The translations under genes were made by a program, and so were the position numbers. Positions 17,898 to 27,833 of a DNA stretch of 64,000 nucleotides are shown here, in pieces (the first letter of the stretch is position 1; every line of letters starts with the position of its first letter). This stretch comes from Bradyrhizobium sp. PSBB068 (GTDB lineage: Bacteria; Pseudomonadota; Alphaproteobacteria; Rhizobiales; Xanthobacteraceae): contig CP069300.1 of the NCBI GenBank assembly GCA_016839165.1, forward strand, positions 4,092,001 to 4,156,000, written 5' to 3'. The notes under the pieces are model-generated. The model saw nothing but the letters and a program-made list of their open reading frames with translations. It was not told the origin of the DNA and made no database searches.

Positions 17898-20800
17898 GCG
17901 CATCATCGGTCTTGCGATCCAGCGGCGCTGGGTCGTCGTCACCCTGGCGGCGATCCTGATGTTCCTCGGCGGCCTCGCGCTGACCAGGCTGCCGATCGAC
18001 GCGGTGCCCGACATCACCAACAAGCAGGTGCAGATCAACACCGTGGCCCCGGCGCTGTCGCCGGCGGAAATCGAGAAGCAGATCACCTTCCCGATCGAAA
18101 CTGCACTGGCGGGCGCACCGGGGCTGGAGAGCACGCGCTCGCTCTCCCGCAACGGCTTCTCGCAGATCACGGCGGTGTTCAGCGAAGCCACCGACATCTA
18201 TTTCGCCCGCCAGCAGGTCGGCGAGCGCCTGACCGAAGTGCGCGCGCGCCTGCCGCAGGGTATCGAGCCGCGGATCGGGCCGACCTCGACCGGCCTCGGC
18301 GAAATCTACATGTGGACCGTCCATTACTCCGGCGAGAAGGTTCAGAGCGACGGCGCACCGGGCCTGCAAAGCGACGGCCGCTTCCTCACGGCGGACGGCC
18401 AGGTGCTGCAGACCGAAGTCGAGAAGGATGCCTATCTGCGCACGGTGCAGGACTGGATCATCAAGCCGCAGATCAAGATGGTGCCGGGCGTCGCCGGCGT
18501 CGATTCGATCGGTGGCTATCTCAAGCAGTATCAGGTCCAGCCCGATGCGGCGAAGCTGATCGCGCTCGGCCTGACCTTCGCCGACGTCGCCAAGGCGATC
18601 GAAACCAATAATGTCAGCCGTGGTGCGCGCTACATCGAGCGCAACGGCGAAGGCTTCGTGGTCCGCTCCGGCGGACGCCTGGAGAACATCGAGGAGTTGG
18701 GTGCCGTCGTCGTCACCACGCGTGGCGGTGTGCCGGTCCGGATCCGCGACCTCGCGACGCTCTCGATCGGCGGGGAGACGCGGACCGGCAGCGCCAGCGA
18801 AAACGGCCGCGAGGTCGTGGTCGGCACCGCGCTGATGCTGATCGGCGCCAACAGCCGCACCGTTTCGGCCGCGGTCGATGCCAAGCTGCGCGCGATCACG
18901 CCGTCCCTGCCGGCCGGCGTCAAGGTCGAGACGGTGCTGGATCGCACTCAGCTCGTCGATGCGACCATCGGCACCGTGGCGCGCAACCTCAGCGAAGGCG
19001 CCCTGCTCGTGATCGCGGTGCTGTTCGTGCTGCTCGGCAATTTCCGGGCGGCTCTGATCACCGCGCTGGTGATCCCGATTGCCATGCTGATGACCGCCAT
19101 CGGCATGTGGCAGGGGCGCATCAGCGCCAATCTGATGAGCCTCGGCGCGCTTGATTTCGGCCTGATCGTCGACGGCGCCGTCATCATCACCGAAAACAGC
19201 CTGCGCCACCTCGCCGAGAGGCAGCATGCGCTCGGGCGCGTGTTGACGCGCGACGAACGGCTGGCGACGGTGCGGGTTTCCGCCGTGGAAATGGTGCAGC
19301 CGAGCCTCTACGGCCAGGCGATCATCCTGCTGGTCTATGTGCCGCTCCTCACCTTCACCGGCGTCGAAGGCAAGATGTTCGAGCCGATGGCACTGACCGT
19401 GATCCTCGCGCTCGCCGCGGCCTTCGTGCTGTCGCTGACGCTGGTGCCGGCGTTGATCGCGATCACCATTACCGGCCGCGTGCAGGAGAAGGAGAACTGG
19501 CTGGTGGCCGCCCTGAAGCGCTGGTACAGCCCGCTGCTGCGGCGCGCGGTTGCGACGCCGGTGCCGGTCATCGCGACGGCGGTCGTGCTGTTCGCCGCCG
19601 CCCTGTTCGGGTTCTTCCGCCTCGGCCAGGAGTTCATCCCCTCGCTCGACGAGAAGAACATCGCCATGCACGCGCTCAGAATTCCGAGCACGGCGCTGTC
19701 GCAGTCGCAGGCGATGCAGCTCTCGGTCGAGAAGGCCGTCAGCCGCTTCCCGCAAGTGGCGTTCGTCTTCTCCAAGACCGGCACCGCGGAGGTGGCGAGC
19801 GACCCGATGCCGCCGAACGCGTCCGACACCTTCATCATTCTGAAGCCGCGTGAGCAATGGCCGGATCCATCGCTGACCAAGGAGCAGTTGATCGAGGACA
19901 TCTCGAAGGCGGTCGGCCGGCTGCCCGGCAACGTCTATGAGTTCACCCAGCCGATCCAGATGCGCTTCAACGAACTGCTCGCCGGCGTTCGCGGCGACAT
20001 CGCGGTCAAGGTGTTCGGCGACGAGTTCGAACCGATGCAGAAGGCCGCCAACCAGATCGCTGCAGCGCTGCGCGGCGTCCGTGGCGCGACCGACGTCAAG
20101 GTCGAACAGGCGAGCGGCCTCCCGGTGCTCGAGATCAAGGTCGACAAGGCGGCGATCGCCCGGCGTGGCCTCAGTGTCTCCGAGGTCCATGACGTGATCG
20201 GCGCCGCGGTCGGCGGCCAGGATGCCGGTGTCGTCTACGAGGGTGATCGCAGCTTCGATATCGTGGTGCGATTGCCGGAGAGCGTGCGCTCCGATCTCGA
20301 AGCCTTGAGCAATCTGCCGGTCGCTCTGCCGAAGGCGACGCCGAGCTCGCCGGTACAGAGCCTGCCGCTCAACCGCGTCGCGCAATTCTCCTTCACCGAA
20401 GGGCCGAACCAGATCAGCCGCGAGAACGGCAAGCGCCGCATCGTGGTGACGGCCAATGTCCGCGGCCGCGATCTCGGCTCGGTGGTCGAGGAAGCACAGA
20501 CGAGAGTCGCGCAATCGGTCAAGCTGCCGCCCGGTTACTGGATGACCTGGGGCGGCCAGTCCGAGAACCTCGCTGCGGCGCGCCAACGCTTGGCCGTCGT
20601 GGTGCCGGCCTGCTTTGCGATGATCTTCCTGCTGCTGCTGGCGGCGATGGGCTCGGCGCGCGATGCGCTGCTGGTGTTCAGCGCGGTGCCGCTGGCGCTG
20701 ACCGGCGGCATCGCGGCGCTGTGGCTGCGCGGCATGCCGTTCTCGATCTCGGCGGCGGTCGGCTTCATCGCGCTGTCCGGCGTTGCGGTGCTGAACGGGC

Positions 20801-21114
20801 TGGTGATGCTGAGCTTCGTCAGGCAGTTGCGCGAGCAAGGCGTGCCGCTGCGGGAGGCGATCGAGCAAGGCGCCCTCACCCGCTTCCGCCCCGTGGTGAT
20901 GACCGCGCTGGTGGCCTCGCTCGGTTTCGTGCCGATGGCCTTCGCCACCGGCACCGGCGCCGAGGTGCAGAAGCCGCTCGCCACCGTCGTGATCGGCGGC
21001 CTGATCAGCGCGACCCTGCTGACGCTCGCCGTGCTGCCCGCGCTCTATGCACGGTACGGGCATGCCGGCAGCGCTGCGCGCAATGAGAGAACCGCGATTC
21101 AGCCTGCGGAATGA
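17890..21114 (+). CDS. czcA: CzcA-type heavy-metal RND efflux permease
   Basis: This 1074-residue proton-driven inner-membrane pump belongs to the heavy-metal efflux class. Visible hallmarks are IERIIGLAIQRRWVVV at the start, PDITNKQVQI near residue 40, the class motif DFGLIVDGAVIITEN with Asp at 422 and 428 in TM4, two large periplasmic loops, and the second-half TM cluster around LLLLAAMGSARDALLVFSAVPLALTGG. Likely cargo is Co/Zn/Cd or Cu/Ag; the motif form points to divalent metals. It overlaps czcB. No local metal regulator is seen, so control is probably from elsewhere. Confidence 0.95.
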   Translation: MIERIIGLAIQRRWVVVTLAAILMFLGGLALTRLPIDAVPDITNKQVQINTVAPALSPAEIEKQITFPIETALAGAPGLESTRSLSRNGFSQITAVFSEATDIYFARQQVGERLTEVRARLPQGIEPRIGPTSTGLGEIYMWTVHYSGEKVQSDGAPGLQSDGRFLTADGQVLQTEVEKDAYLRTVQDWIIKPQIKMVPGVAGVDSIGGYLKQYQVQPDAAKLIALGLTFADVAKAIETNNVSRGARYIERNGEGFVVRSGGRLENIEELGAVVVTTRGGVPVRIRDLATLSIGGETRTGSASENGREVVVGTALMLIGANSRTVSAAVDAKLRAITPSLPAGVKVETVLDRTQLVDATIGTVARNLSEGALLVIAVLFVLLGNFRAALITALVIPIAMLMTAIGMWQGRISANLMSLGALDFGLIVDGAVIITENSLRHLAERQHALGRVLTRDERLATVRVSAVEMVQPSLYGQAIILLVYVPLLTFTGVEGKMFEPMALTVILALAAAFVLSLTLVPALIAITITGRVQEKENWLVAALKRWYSPLLRRAVATPVPVIATAVVLFAAALFGFFRLGQEFIPSLDEKNIAMHALRIPSTALSQSQAMQLSVEKAVSRFPQVAFVFSKTGTAEVASDPMPPNASDTFIILKPREQWPDPSLTKEQLIEDISKAVGRLPGNVYEFTQPIQMRFNELLAGVRGDIAVKVFGDEFEPMQKAANQIAAALRGVRGATDVKVEQASGLPVLEIKVDKAAIARRGLSVSEVHDVIGAAVGGQDAGVVYEGDRSFDIVVRLPESVRSDLEALSNLPVALPKATPSSPVQSLPLNRVAQFSFTEGPNQISRENGKRRIVVTANVRGRDLGSVVEEAQTRVAQSVKLPPGYWMTWGGQSENLAAARQRLAVVVPACFAMIFLLLLAAMGSARDALLVFSAVPLALTGGIAALWLRGMPFSISAAVGFIALSGVAVLNGLVMLSFVRQLREQGVPLREAIEQGALTRFRPVVMTALVASLGFVPMAFATGTGAEVQKPLATVVIGGLISATLLTLAVLPALYARYGHAGSAARNERTAIQPAE

Positions 21115-21172
21115 CGGCGTGTTGACCGGCAGTCCGCAGCAGAGACCTCGATGTTTTGACTGGGAGAATCCA

Positions 21173-21190
21173 ACGTAACAATTCTGTCAT
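21173..21190 (+). promoter_or_regulatory. Possible PHO box (PhoB site)
   Basis: ACGTAAC-AATT-CTGTCAT fits the PHO-box layout of two 7-bp half sites 4 bp apart. The second half is a perfect CTGTCAT and the first matches 3 of 7. It lies 62 bp upstream of the secreted phosphatase start. Suggestive only. Confidence 0.35.
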
Positions 21191-21251
21191 ATGGCAAAAC
21201 TAAACGAAGACGGCGGCGATCTGTCGCGGGCATCATCAGGGGGAAGAACGA

Positions 21252-23093
21252 ATGCGCCGAGCCATCACACTATTGTCCGCGAGCATGATCGCGCTTTCAG
21301 CCGGCGCCGCTGCGGCGCAGAACGCCAAGCCCCGCAACCTCATCCTGTTCGTCCCCGACGGCCTGCGCGGCGGCATCGTGACGCCGGACACAACGCCTGC
21401 GATGGCCGACATCCGCGACAAGGGCGTCCACTTCAAGAACTCGCATTCGCTGTTCCCGACCTTCACGATGGCGAACAGCTCGGCGCTCTCGACGGGTCAC
21501 TATCTCGGCGACACCGGCACCTTCTCCAACACGATCTACACCGGCTACACCTCGGTGCCAGCCGGCGACACCGTGGTGCCGTTCATCGAGAACGACGCGG
21601 TGCTCGCAGATGTCGACGATCACTTCAATGGCGACTACCTCAACGAGGAGACGCTGCTGAAGATAGCGCGCGGCCAGGGCTTCAGCACCGCCGCCATCGG
21701 CAAGGTCGGCCCGACCCTGCTGTTCGACCACACCGATCGCGGCAAGAACACGATCGTGATCGACGATTCCACCGGCGGCAAGACCGGCGTGCCTCTGTCC
21801 GACGAGATGAAGGATGCGTTGACCAAGGCCGGACTGCCGCTCGCGACCCCGAGCCGCGGCGACAATGCCAAGGCGGGCGATGCCAAGACGCCCGGCACCA
21901 CGGTCGCGAACGTTGCGCAGCAGGCCTACATGGCGGATGTCGCGACCAAGGTCGTGCTTCCGATGTTCAAGGCGCGCAACAAGCCGTTCGTGCTGGTGTT
22001 CTGGTCGCGCGATCCGGACGGCAGCCAGCACAACACCGGCGACAGTCTCAACACCATCACGCCCGGCATCAACGGCCCGACCTCGATGGCCGGGATCAAG
22101 AATGCCGACAACAACCTCGCCCAGCTGCGCAAGGCGCTCGACGAACTCGGGCTTTCCGCCAACACCAACATCATGGTGTCCTCCGACCACGGCTTCTCGA
22201 CGATCTCGAAGGAGAGCAAGACCAGCCCCTCGGCCAAGGTCGTCTTTGACGACACGCCGAAGGACTTCCTGCCGATGGGCTTTCTGGCGATTGATCTTGC
22301 CAAGGCGCTGAACCTGCCGCTGTTCGACCCGAACGACAAGAACGCCAAGGTCGCCGACAATGCCCATCCGAAGGCCGGCAACGGCGTGCTCGGCCAGGAT
22401 CCGGCCAAGCCCGATGTCGTGATCGCAACCAATGGCGGCTCCGACCTGATCTATCTGCCGAACCGCGACAAGAAGCTGGCCGACCGCGTCATCAAGGCGC
22501 TGCTCGAGCAGGACTATGTCAGCGGGCTTTTCGTGGACGACAAGCTCGGCAACTTCCCCGGCACGCTGCCGATGTCGAACCTCAATCTGAAGGGCAAGGC
22601 GATGACACCGAACCCGTCGATCGTGGTCAACTTCCGCTCCTGGTCGAGCGGCTGCCCGATCCCGACCAACTGCTCGGTGCAGATCGCCGACACCGTGCTG
22701 CGCCAGGGCCAGGGCATGCATGGCAGCTTCAGCCGCGGCGATACCTACAATTTCACCGCGGCGATCGGCCCCGACTTCAAGGCCGGCTACGTCGATCCGC
22801 TTCCCGTCAGCAACGCCGACGTCGGCATGACCGCGGCCCAACTGCTCGGCCTGCGCGCGCCGAACAATGGCGGGCTGATCGGCCGGGTGATGTCGGAGGC
22901 GCTGCCGAACGGCATCGTGCCGAAGGCGGCCGAGGGCACCATCATGTCGAAGAAGCCGTCGGCCAACGGGCTGCGCACCGTGCTGAAATTCCAGCGCGTG
23001 CTCTCGACCCGCTATTTCGACGTCGCCGGGTTCCCGGGACGCACGCTCGGTCTCGAGGAGACCGCCGGCAAACAGAAAACGGCGGGGAAGTGA
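21252..23093 (+). CDS. Secreted alkaline phosphatase/phosphodiesterase family protein
   Basis: The 613-residue protein has a signal peptide ending near AAAAQN and an alkaline-phosphatase superfamily core. This shows LILFVPDGLRGG (first metal Asp), SLFPTFTMANSSALSTGH with the nucleophile Thr/Ser region, WSRDPDGSQHNTGDS, and SSDHGFSTISK with the second metal DH pair. The pattern is closest to nucleotide pyrophosphatase/phosphodiesterase-like enzymes, so the substrate is probably an organic phosphate or phosphodiester in the periplasm. AGGGGGAA precedes the ATG. A possible PHO box lies upstream, which would fit induction by phosphate starvation. The end of the gene forms part of a terminator hairpin for the convergent gene. 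Confidence 0.88.
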   Translation: MRRAITLLSASMIALSAGAAAAQNAKPRNLILFVPDGLRGGIVTPDTTPAMADIRDKGVHFKNSHSLFPTFTMANSSALSTGHYLGDTGTFSNTIYTGYTSVPAGDTVVPFIENDAVLADVDDHFNGDYLNEETLLKIARGQGFSTAAIGKVGPTLLFDHTDRGKNTIVIDDSTGGKTGVPLSDEMKDALTKAGLPLATPSRGDNAKAGDAKTPGTTVANVAQQAYMADVATKVVLPMFKARNKPFVLVFWSRDPDGSQHNTGDSLNTITPGINGPTSMAGIKNADNNLAQLRKALDELGLSANTNIMVSSDHGFSTISKESKTSPSAKVVFDDTPKDFLPMGFLAIDLAKALNLPLFDPNDKNAKVADNAHPKAGNGVLGQDPAKPDVVIATNGGSDLIYLPNRDKKLADRVIKALLEQDYVSGLFVDDKLGNFPGTLPMSNLNLKGKAMTPNPSIVVNFRSWSSGCPIPTNCSVQIADTVLRQGQGMHGSFSRGDTYNFTAAIGPDFKAGYVDPLPVSNADVGMTAAQLLGLRAPNNGGLIGRVMSEALPNGIVPKAAEGTIMSKKPSANGLRTVLKFQRVLSTRYFDVAGFPGRTLGLEETAGKQKTAGK

Positions 23094-23102
23094 TCCCCGC
23101 CG
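23073..23102 (-). terminator. Rho-independent terminator of the convergent gene
   Basis: A perfect 9-bp stem (CGGCGGGGA / TCCCCGCCG, 23080-23102) has a 5-base loop. On the minus strand it is followed by TTTTCTG, so it should end the transcript of the 23157-23738 gene. It overlaps the last codons and stop of the plus-strand phosphatase gene. Confidence 0.55.
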
Positions 23103-23156
23103 CCGTCGCCTGAAGCCGTTGGTCCGGGGTGATGCGCGCATCATCCCGGGCAATCA

Positions 23157-23738
23157 TCACATCATCCCGATGTCGAACACGTTGGGCAGCTGGGTCGCGA
23201 GCGGCAGCGCCGCGGCGCCGACCAGCGTCGCCACCATCGCCGCGAGCGCACGGCCGGAGCGGCGCTTGCCGCGCATCTGGCCGGCGATCCACTCCAGAAC
23301 CTTGGTGTCGATCTTCGTTCCTTGCGTCGGTGCCCAGCGATCGATCTCGGTGTCAGGCGACAGCGCCACCGTGCGCGGCGGCACCGGCAGGCCGGACTCG
23401 GAGGCGGCATGATGGGCGATCGCCTTGGCGAGCAGGTCGTCGAACCGGCCGTCATCGCTGCGCTCGGCAGCCGCCTCGTTGATCGCGAACAGCGCCTCGA
23501 TCTCGGCCCGGCTGACCGGCTGATGCTCGACCGCGGCCGCCGTCAGGATGCGCGCGCACCAGGCAGCGTCGTCGGCATCGAGCGAACGGGAGAAATGGAT
23601 ACGGCCCTTGGTGGTCGGGCCTTCGCCGGTGATGACGCCGTCGCGCACGATGGTCAGCGCATGGGCGGCGGTCTTGCGGCAGGATGGAGACAACACACCG
23701 CTGAGAGCCTCAGCGGTCTTGGTACTTGGGGTAGACAT
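23157..23738 (-). CDS. Hypothetical protein with C-terminal membrane anchor
   Basis: From ATG 23738 (MSTPSTK) the protein has 193 residues; a TTG 15 bp upstream is an alternative start with a better-placed AGGA. The soluble part includes SCRKTAAHALTIVRDGVIT, WCARILTAAAVEHQPVS and FDDLLAKAIAHHAASESG. A basic GKRRSGRALAAMVATLVGAAALPLA segment near the C-terminus forms one membrane helix, so it may be tail-anchored with the bulk in the cytoplasm. I do not recognise a family. It is a single gene, convergent with the phosphatase gene and ended by the hairpin at 23073-23102. Confidence 0.65.
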   Translation of the reverse strand: MSTPSTKTAEALSGVLSPSCRKTAAHALTIVRDGVITGEGPTTKGRIHFSRSLDADDAAWCARILTAAAVEHQPVSRAEIEALFAINEAAAERSDDGRFDDLLAKAIAHHAASESGLPVPPRTVALSPDTEIDRWAPTQGTKIDTKVLEWIAGQMRGKRRSGRALAAMVATLVGAAALPLATQLPNVFDIGMM

Positions 23739-24010
23739 TGTGGGAGCTTTCAATTCCTATCTCAGGCCAGCTTTTCCATGCGGGCGTAAACGAGTGGTTA
23801 ATGATTCGGAACTTGGGTTCCGAGATTTTTAGATGGTTGCTATTTGGTCGCTTCAAATGCCGTCAGGGTTCGGTTCCTATAGCAGCCCGGGCCGGCGTGA
23901 TGACCGCGATAAGCGGCTTTATCTAGGCATTTCCAAGCTTTTGTGCAGCAGTTGATGTTTCGCCGCAGGGGGTTGGATCAAAACAAGTTGCTTGGAATTC
24001 CACCCCCAAG

Positions 24011-24022
24011 GAGAAATTTCTC
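24011..24022. promoter_or_regulatory. Perfect 12-bp palindrome, candidate operator
   Basis: GAGAAATTTCTC is perfectly symmetric and lies 18 bp upstream of the -35 element of the peroxiredoxin promoter, a usual place for an activator. No known consensus was matched. Confidence 0.4.
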
Positions 24023-24040
24023 ACCTTTTTTCAGAACCCG

Positions 24041-24069
24041 TTCACTTAAGCCTTGCCGCCTCCTATAGT
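24041..24069 (+). promoter_or_regulatory. Sigma-70-type promoter for peroxiredoxin gene
   Basis: TTCACT (24041-24046) and TATAGT (24064-24069) are separated by 17 bp, matching the -35 and -10 consensus at 4 and 5 of 6 positions. They lie 58 bp upstream of the start codon. Confidence 0.5.
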
Positions 24070-24126
24070 GATGGCGGGACCTCTAAATCAAATTCACCTG
24101 TAACTACAATTAGATGAGGTAAGATC

Positions 24127-24786
<660 letters not shown>

Positions 24787-24789
24787 CTG

Positions 24790-26271
24790 TTGGCACGCAA
24801 CCTCCTGGTGACCCGAGTGCAGCCTGTCATCGTCTGGTTCCGCGACGATCTGCGGCTGTCGGATCACCCTGCCCTGCAGGAAGCGGCCAGCCGCGGCGCG
24901 CCCGTGATTGGTCTCTATGTCCGCGACGAACAGAGCCGCGCCCTCAAACCGCCGGCCGCGCGCCCCCTCGGGGGCGCGACGCGCTGGTGGTTGGCGCATT
25001 CGCTGCGCGCGCTCGGCAAGAGCTTTGAGGCGATCGGCGGAACGCTGGTGCTGCGCACCGGACCCGCCGCTTCCGTGATCGCCACACTGGCGCGCGAAAC
25101 CAATGCGGGCGCCGTGTTCTGGAACGACATCGCGCAGGCGCCGCATCAGGCGATTGCCGGCGATGTTGAATCCGCGCTCGCAAGTGACGGCGTCGTCTCG
25201 AAAATTTTCCCTGGCGACCTGCTCGTCGACCCCCAAGCGATCCGCAACAAGGACAATCGGGGCCTGCGCGTGTTCACGCCGTTCTGGCGTCGCGTGCAGG
25301 GTCTCGGCGATCCGCCAAAGCCGCTGCCGGCGCCGAAGAAGCTCACATCGGTCAGCGGCATCGCGAGCGAAGCGCTTGACGAGTGGAAGCTCGAGCCGAC
25401 GCAGCCGGACTGGGCTGGCGGGCTGCGCGAGAGCTGGACGCCGGGCGAAGCCGGCGCTCAGGCTCGGCTGAAGGCGTTTCTCGACGACGGCATCGAGGGC
25501 TACGCCAATGACCGCGACCGGCCGGACCACGACGGGACCTCGCGCCTGTCGCCGCATCTGCGCTTCGGCGAGATCAGCCCGCGCCAGCTCTGGCATGCCG
25601 CCCGGTTCGTTGCCGCCGAGCACCCGCGCCTCGCCGGCGACATCGACAAGTTCCTGAGCGAGCTCGGTTGGCGCGAATTCTGCCGCCATCTGCTGTTCGA
25701 CGTCCCCGACCTGGCGAAGCGGAATCTGCAGGAGCAATTCGACGACTTTCCCTGGAAGCGTGACGCACGCGCATTGAAGGCCTGGCAGCGCGGCCTGACC
25801 GGCTATCCGATCGTCGATGCCGGCATGCGCGAGCTCTGGCACAGCGGCGTGATGCACAACCGGGTGCGGATGGTGGTCGCCTCGTTCCTGGTGAAGCATC
25901 TCCTGATCGACTGGCGCGCCGGTGAGCAATGGTTCTGGGACACGCTGGTCGATGCCGATGCCGGCTCCAATCCGGCGAACTGGCAATGGGTCGCGGGCTC
26001 CGGCGCCGATGCCGCGCCCTATTTCCGCGTGTTCAATCCGATCCTCCAGGGCGAGAAATTCGATCCCGACGGCGGCTATGTCAGGCGCTGGGTGCCGGAG
26101 CTCGCGCAATTGCCCGACGACCTGATCCATCAGCCTTGGACCGCGACGCCGATCGAACTCGCCAGTGCCGACGTCGAGCTCGGCAAGACCTATCCGCGGC
26201 CGATCGTCGACCACAAGCAAGGTCGCGAACGTGCGCTGGCGGCCTACGCGAAAATCCGCGGCAAGGGCTAA
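24790..26271 (+). CDS. phrB: Deoxyribodipyrimidine photolyase (class I CPD)
   Basis: The photolyase uses FADH- and blue light to split UV-made cyclobutane dimers. It has 493 residues if started at TTG 24790; a GTG at 24808 is also possible, and the conserved domain begins VIVWFRDDLRLSDHPAL. The N-terminal Rossmann domain is followed by the FAD domain with GTSRLSPHLRFGEISPRQLW, FLSELGWREFCRHLL, DAGMRELWHSGVMHNRVRM and DADAGSNPANWQWVAGSG, including the Trp residues of the electron-transfer chain. Length is normal. It shares a transcript with the peroxiredoxin gene, and its last bases overlap the stop of the convergent permease gene. Confidence 0.95.
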   Translation: MARNLLVTRVQPVIVWFRDDLRLSDHPALQEAASRGAPVIGLYVRDEQSRALKPPAARPLGGATRWWLAHSLRALGKSFEAIGGTLVLRTGPAASVIATLARETNAGAVFWNDIAQAPHQAIAGDVESALASDGVVSKIFPGDLLVDPQAIRNKDNRGLRVFTPFWRRVQGLGDPPKPLPAPKKLTSVSGIASEALDEWKLEPTQPDWAGGLRESWTPGEAGAQARLKAFLDDGIEGYANDRDRPDHDGTSRLSPHLRFGEISPRQLWHAARFVAAEHPRLAGDIDKFLSELGWREFCRHLLFDVPDLAKRNLQEQFDDFPWKRDARALKAWQRGLTGYPIVDAGMRELWHSGVMHNRVRMVVASFLVKHLLIDWRAGEQWFWDTLVDADAGSNPANWQWVAGSGADAAPYFRVFNPILQGEKFDPDGGYVRRWVPELAQLPDDLIHQPWTATPIELASADVELGKTYPRPIVDHKQGRERALAAYAKIRGKG

Positions 26272-27140
26272 CTTCGGCGGTTGACCAGCAGCACCGCCGC
26301 GGCGCAGGCGGCCATGCCGGCAATCGCGACATAATCCAGCCGTTCGCCGAACAGCACATAGGCCATCAGCGCGGTCGTCGCCGGCACCAGATAGAACAGG
26401 CTTGCGACCGACGTCGCGGCATGGTGACGGATCAGCCAGTACAACAGCCCGATCGAGCCGATCGACAACGCGAACACCAGCCAGGCCAGCGCCAGCACGA
26501 ACTCGCTGGTCCAATGCACGACATTGGTCTCGAACAACCACGCGCCAATGCCGAAGAAGATTGTCACCGCGACGTACTGCACCAGATTGCCGGCGCGCCA
26601 ATCGATCCGGTTGCAGTAGCGGCGCTGATACAGCGTGCCCAGCGTAATGCTGATCAGCGAGACGCCGGAGGCAAGCCAACCCCATCCGGCATCGCCGGTC
26701 ATCGGGCGGTTGTGCAGGATCAGGACGACGCCGGCGAGCCCGAGCAGCAGGCCGCCCCATTGCAGCGGCGTGACGCGCTCCCCCAGCCAGCGATTGGCGA
26801 TGGTCGAGGTCAGGATCGGTTGCAAGCCCGGGATCAACGCCGAGAGCCCGGCCGGAATCGAATGCGCGATCGCGATCGCGGTGCCGCCGAGATAGAAGCC
26901 GTGCACCAGGATGCCGGCCACCGCGCTGTGGAAGACGCCGGTGCGGTCCGGCCATTTCGGCCGCGCCACCGCCGCGATGACCGCCATCACCACCACCACG
27001 AACGCCATCCGGATCGCCAGATAGGTCAGCGGCTCGGCATTGTTGATGACGTATTTGGTGCCGATGAATCCCGTGCTCCACAGCACGACAAAGATCGCCG
27101 GCGCCAGGCGAGCGGCAGTTTCCTCGAAGCTCTTGTTCAT
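26268..27140 (-). CDS. EamA/DMT-family permease
   Basis: The 290-residue protein has ten hydrophobic segments arranged as two EamA repeats of five helices (about residues 12-140 and 150-288), each ending with a typical segment such as LLLGLAGVVLIL. Drug/metabolite transporters of this type export amino acids, nucleosides or other metabolites; the cargo here is unknown. The gene is convergent with phrB (4-base overlap). A second, only distantly similar DMT gene lies at 45410-46318. Confidence 0.9.
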   Translation of the reverse strand: MNKSFEETAARLAPAIFVVLWSTGFIGTKYVINNAEPLTYLAIRMAFVVVVMAVIAAVARPKWPDRTGVFHSAVAGILVHGFYLGGTAIAIAHSIPAGLSALIPGLQPILTSTIANRWLGERVTPLQWGGLLLGLAGVVLILHNRPMTGDAGWGWLASGVSLISITLGTLYQRRYCNRIDWRAGNLVQYVAVTIFFGIGAWLFETNVVHWTSEFVLALAWLVFALSIGSIGLLYWLIRHHAATSVASLFYLVPATTALMAYVLFGERLDYVAIAGMAACAAAVLLVNRRS

Positions 27141-27397
27141 TGCAGACCGTCATTGCCCGAAGACAAGCCAGCCGGCAATCACGAAGTTTTGCGGGGCTGC
27201 TACGCTGGTGCCCCAGGCACATTGCCGTTCCTGCGTTCGTGTCTACAGGGGCGACACCGGGAATGGCTCTCGATTCAAGACGTCAAACGAACAGTCGGTG
27301 TCATTACCCTCGACAGGCTTTCGCGGGTGATCCAGTATTCCAGAGACGCTTGTGCTTCAGCCGATAGGGCGCGGCGTGCCTGGATCGCCCGGTCGAG

Positions 27398-27547
27398 TGT
27401 TCAGCCCGGGGACATGACCGACGGGTGTTCGGGGACATAGCCGACACATCATAGTGCACGGATTTGGCAGTATGGGAGGCCAAGTCCATGCCCTGGCGAG
27501 AGGTGTCGGTGATAGATCAGCGGGATCGCGATATCGTTCGGCTCTCG
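27398..27547 (+). mobile_element. IS481-type insertion sequence remnant (left end and transposase start)
   Basis: The segment begins with end-like DNA carrying two imperfect direct repeats (ggggacatgaccgac and ggggacatagccgac). A reading frame at 27488 then starts MPWREVSVIDQR, the usual opening of IS481-family transposases in rhizobia. The similarity fades after about 20 codons and the frame stops at 27619, so only the first tenth of the element survives. No right end was found. The call rests on the remembered family opening, not on a search. Confidence 0.5.
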
Positions 27548-27813
27548 CGCGGGCGAGGTCGAGAGTTCTCGCCGGCACGGCGCTGCCGTTCGCTTTCAGT
27601 GCGCGACATCGTTGGCTGACGAACGCGTCGACCCCGGCATGCGCCGAGAGCGGCGCGCCACGGATATCGGCATTCCTGCCGGGTGCGAGCAAGCCGGCGC
27701 TCGATACCGCATTGGCGCTGGGAATGCGGATCACATGTCCGATGCTGCTGACGTCGTCGCGAGACTTCGGAGACTGGGCCCAGTATCTGACGCGCAACCC
27801 GGGCTTCATGTGA
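27547..27813 (+). pseudogene. 3' remnant of a GNAT-type acetyltransferase gene
   Basis: In a different frame from the IS remnant, the last 45 codons read as the tail of an N-acetyltransferase: FLPGASKPALDTALALGMRI, then PMLLTSSRDFGDWAQYLTRNPGFM split by one Cys, ending at TGA 27813. This resembles the C-terminus of acetyltransferases that finish with a DW..YLPRNPGFM motif. The N-terminal domain with the acetyl-CoA loop is missing, apparently lost where the IS remnant lies. No start codon with a ribosome site was seen. It is most likely a dead fragment. Confidence 0.45.
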
Positions 27814-27833
27814 TCGGCACACGGCGCCGATCG

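Larger units (their letters stand above)
23739..24126. other. Intergenic region with divergent promoters
   Basis: This 388-base stretch holds no gene that can be supported. It must carry the promoters of both flanking divergent genes. The right third, next to the peroxiredoxin gene, contains a 12-bp palindrome and a likely sigma-70 promoter, listed separately. It is noticeably richer in A/T than its surroundings. Confidence 0.6.

Noticed and set aside
17845..21063. 1072-codon open frame on the minus strand opposite czcA
   Set aside because: It is the antisense shadow of a well-conserved pump gene; its product is low-complexity Arg/His/Asp/Gln-rich, as expected from G/C-rich third positions.
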